This document shows positions 12,611-12,756 of a stretch of DNA of 12,756 nucleotides, one piece after another. The notes beneath the pieces are model-generated. The model worked only from the letters and a program-made list of their open reading frames with translations, searched no databases and was not told the origin of the DNA. Position 1 is the first letter of the stretch; each line of letters opens with the position of its first letter. The DNA is from Candidatus Tayloriibacteriota bacterium (GTDB lineage Bacteria; Patescibacteriota; Minisyncoccia; Phycocordibacterales; JAKAEA01), in NCBI GenBank assembly GCA_029288535.1, contig JARIGY010000077.1, positions 1 to 12,756 of the forward strand, in the 5' to 3' direction. A program made the position numbers and the translations under genes.

Positions 12611-12756
12611 ATGTACCTTAACAAAGCATTAATTATCGGAAATCTGACCCGGGACCCGGAAATGAAGGCTCTTCCATCAGGTATCCAAGTAGCAAGCTTT
12701 TCTGTCGCAACCAACCGGGTTTGGAAAGACAAGAATGGCGCAAAGCAGGAATCAGT
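12611..12756 (+). CDS. ssb: Single-stranded DNA-binding protein, N-terminal part (truncated by window end)
   Basis: SSB coats single-stranded DNA in replication and repair and would be the partner of RecO encoded at 1164-1754. The first 48 residues are visible: MYLNKALIIGNLTRDPEM, then LPSGIQVASFSVATNRVW and KDKNGAKQES. The GNLTRDPE strand and the SFSVATNR strand are the standard start of the bacterial OB-fold SSB. Start ATG 12611 has no Shine-Dalgarno sequence. It follows rpsF by 19 bases with no promoter of the recurrent type at the expected spacing, so it should be transcribed with rpsF. Confidence 0.95.
   Translation, partial: MYLNKALIIGNLTRDPEMKALPSGIQVASFSVATNRVWKDKNGAKQES

Overview
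The window looks like a chromosome segment from an uncultivated candidate-phyla-radiation bacterium, most likely of the Paceibacteria/Parcubacteria type. The reasons are the mix of compact housekeeping genes (short RecO, MetRS without a C-terminal tRNA-binding domain, a MetRS 'CGKDNLRQQSAMWQAM' motif), tight all-plus-strand packing, and a large one-pass surface protein lying between recO and glyS. This placement is inferred from gene content and protein style; no rRNA or other lineage marker is present. UGA works as a stop in at least two genes that end just before convincing terminators, so the genetic code looks standard.

Layout. Positions 1-1163 hold the 3' part of ileS, interrupted by an in-frame TAA at 252-254. 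recO follows directly (1164-1754). A surface-anchored protein with Ig-like repeats (1773-3713) is followed by glyS (3719-5080). A CysO/MoaD-type ubiquitin-like sulfur carrier (5144-5419) has its own leader and terminator. Then come an M16 zinc protease (5495-6763), an AI-2E/PerM-family membrane protein (6779-7867) and metG (7883-9346). An unrecognised 133-residue protein (9505-9906) sits in its own promoter-leader-terminator cassette. tatD (9984-10775) is followed by a secreted CHAP/NlpC-like putative cysteine peptidase (10893-11432), a small one-pass membrane protein (11530-12042), rpsF (12094-12591) and the first 48 codons of ssb (12611 to the window end). No tRNA, rRNA, CRISPR array, transposase or integrase is visible.

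How the parts relate. Three aminoacyl-tRNA synthetases (Ile, Gly, Met), a recombination mediator, a DNA-end nuclease-type hydrolase, ribosomal protein S6 and SSB form a housekeeping information-processing set. The envelope-related genes (repeat surface protein, M16 protease, PerM-like protein, secreted peptidase) are interspersed.

The most distinctive feature is regulatory. At least five start codons sit 6-7 bases after a good extended -10 box (TGN-TATAMT-like), which would put the transcription start on or next to the start codon and so give leaderless mRNAs. By contrast, three genes (the sulfur carrier, the orphan at 9505 and the secreted peptidase) have Shine-Dalgarno sequences and leaders, and each is closed by a strong intrinsic terminator. 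The window thus appears to hold two expression styles. This and the nonsense codon inside ileS are the two observations most worth checking.
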